From NCBI GenBank assembly GCA_964396335.1, contig CAYNEX010000148.1, positions 1 through 6,258 of the forward strand: a stretch of 6,258 nt of DNA, in the 5' to 3' direction. The notes under the pieces were generated by a model. The model made no database searches. It saw only the letters and a program-made list of their open reading frames with translations, and was not told the origin of the DNA. The first letter of the stretch is position 1, and every line of letters starts with the position of its first letter. This DNA comes from ZC4RG30 sp964396335. GTDB lineage: Bacteria; Pseudomonadota; Gammaproteobacteria; Steroidobacterales; Steroidobacteraceae. Of the stretch, positions 5,571-6,258 are shown in pieces. The position numbers and the translations under genes are program-made.

Positions 5571-6258
5571 ACCTGCGCTGGAAGCACTTCGCCGCCCGCG
5601 CCGGCCTGATGCTGCTGTGGCTGGTGCTGGCGCTGTTCCTGCTGTTCCCGTTCTACTACGCGCTGGTCAGCTCGCTGCGCCCGCCCGCGGAGATCTTCAA
5701 CACCGCCTGGTGGCCCGACTCCCCCACGCTGGCCAACTACCGCGCCGTGATGGAAGGCGAATCCTTCGGCCGCAACATCCTCAACTCCGTGCTGGTCGCC
5801 ACCGCCGTGGTGGCGCTGTCGCTGGCGCTGGGTGTGCTGGCCGCTTATGCACTGGGCCGCGTGCGCTTCGCCGGCCGCCGGCTGCTGCTCTACACCATCC
5901 TCGGCGTGTCGATGTTCCCGCAGGTGGCGGTGCTGTCCGGCCTGTTCGAGATCGTGCGCCTGTTCGGCCTGTACGACAGCCTGTGGTCGCTGGTGTTCAG
6001 CAACATGATCCTCACCCTGCCCTTCACCGTGTGGGTGCTCACCGCCTTCATGCGCGAACTGCCGGAGGAGATCGAGGAGGCGGCCATCATGGACGGCGCC
6101 ACCCCGTGGGTGATCGTCACCCGCATCTTCCTGCCGCTGATGGCTCCGGCACTGGTGGCCACGGGCCTCCTGGCCTTCATCGCTGCCTGGAACGAGTTCC
6201 TGTTCGCCCTGAGCTTCACGCTGAGCAACACCCAGCGCACCGTGCCGGTGGCCATCGC
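5567..6258 (+). CDS. ABC sugar transporter permease, MalG/ThuG-like (CUT1, second membrane subunit), 3' end outside window
   Basis: Role: second channel subunit of the importer. Seen: 230 full codons read open to the window edge; MalG-type proteins usually have about 270-300 residues, so roughly the last membrane segment is missing. A first membrane helix lies at about 12-34 and is followed by the RPPAEIF-type segment (38-44) common in MalG proteins. Further helices lie at about 71-96, 106-130, 138-162 and 192-212. The EAA loop is at 171-190 (EAAIMDGATPWVIVTRIFLP), followed by the family-typical AAWNEFLFALSF (206-217). The ATG overlaps the TGA of the MalF-like gene by four bases. The ATPase that should energise the pair is not in the window; it may follow downstream or be encoded elsewhere and shared. 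Confidence 0.93.
   Translation, partial: MNLRWKHFAARAGLMLLWLVLALFLLFPFYYALVSSLRPPAEIFNTAWWPDSPTLANYRAVMEGESFGRNILNSVLVATAVVALSLALGVLAAYALGRVRFAGRRLLLYTILGVSMFPQVAVLSGLFEIVRLFGLYDSLWSLVFSNMILTLPFTVWVLTAFMRELPEEIEEAAIMDGATPWVIVTRIFLPLMAPALVATGLLAFIAAWNEFLFALSFTLSNTQRTVPVAI

Noticed and set aside
1..6258. Mobile elements, CRISPR arrays, tRNA/rRNA genes, long repeats or rho-independent terminators
   Set aside because: No repeat arrays, transposase or integrase motifs, RNA gene signatures or hairpins followed by T-runs were seen. The window is nearly all coding, and both outer genes run off the edges.

Overview
The window is GC-rich (clearly well above 60% G+C) with strong G/C third-position bias. 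It is a densely coded stretch of bacterial chromosome with no sign of mobile DNA. Protein content and codon use suggest a gammaproteobacterium of the Xanthomonadaceae type (Stenotrophomonas, Xanthomonas, Pseudoxanthomonas or a relative). This assignment comes from recognising the families, not from a database search, and it is moderate at best.

Layout: two operons diverge from a 130-base intergenic region (3237-3366). Leftward on the minus strand are a membrane Ser/Thr protein kinase with a C-terminal beta-propeller (639-3236) and, overlapping it by four bases (ATGA), a winged-helix DNA-binding protein with a C-terminal FHA domain (1-642, 3' end beyond the window). Rightward on the plus strand are a trehalose/maltose-type periplasmic binding protein (3367-4656), a MalF-like permease (4659-5570) and a MalG-like permease (5567-6258, 3' end beyond the window). 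The two permease genes also overlap by ATGA.

How they work together: the three plus-strand genes are the binding protein and membrane subunits of an ABC importer of family CUT1 (di/oligosaccharides). No ATPase is encoded in the window. The two minus-strand genes look like a compact phospho-signalling unit. A transmembrane kinase with all catalytic residues is translationally coupled to a transcription factor whose FHA domain should recognise phosphothreonine. This resembles in logic the PknH-EmbR pair of Mycobacterium tuberculosis, with a shorter regulator. Whether the unit controls the divergent sugar operon is an open inference from position.

The only non-coding stretch is the divergent intergenic region. 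It holds a plausible sigma70-type promoter for the sugar operon with a short palindrome over its predicted start, a possible extended -10 that would give a leaderless kinase mRNA, and a 6-bp inverted repeat. No RNA genes, IS elements, CRISPR arrays or convincing terminators were seen.
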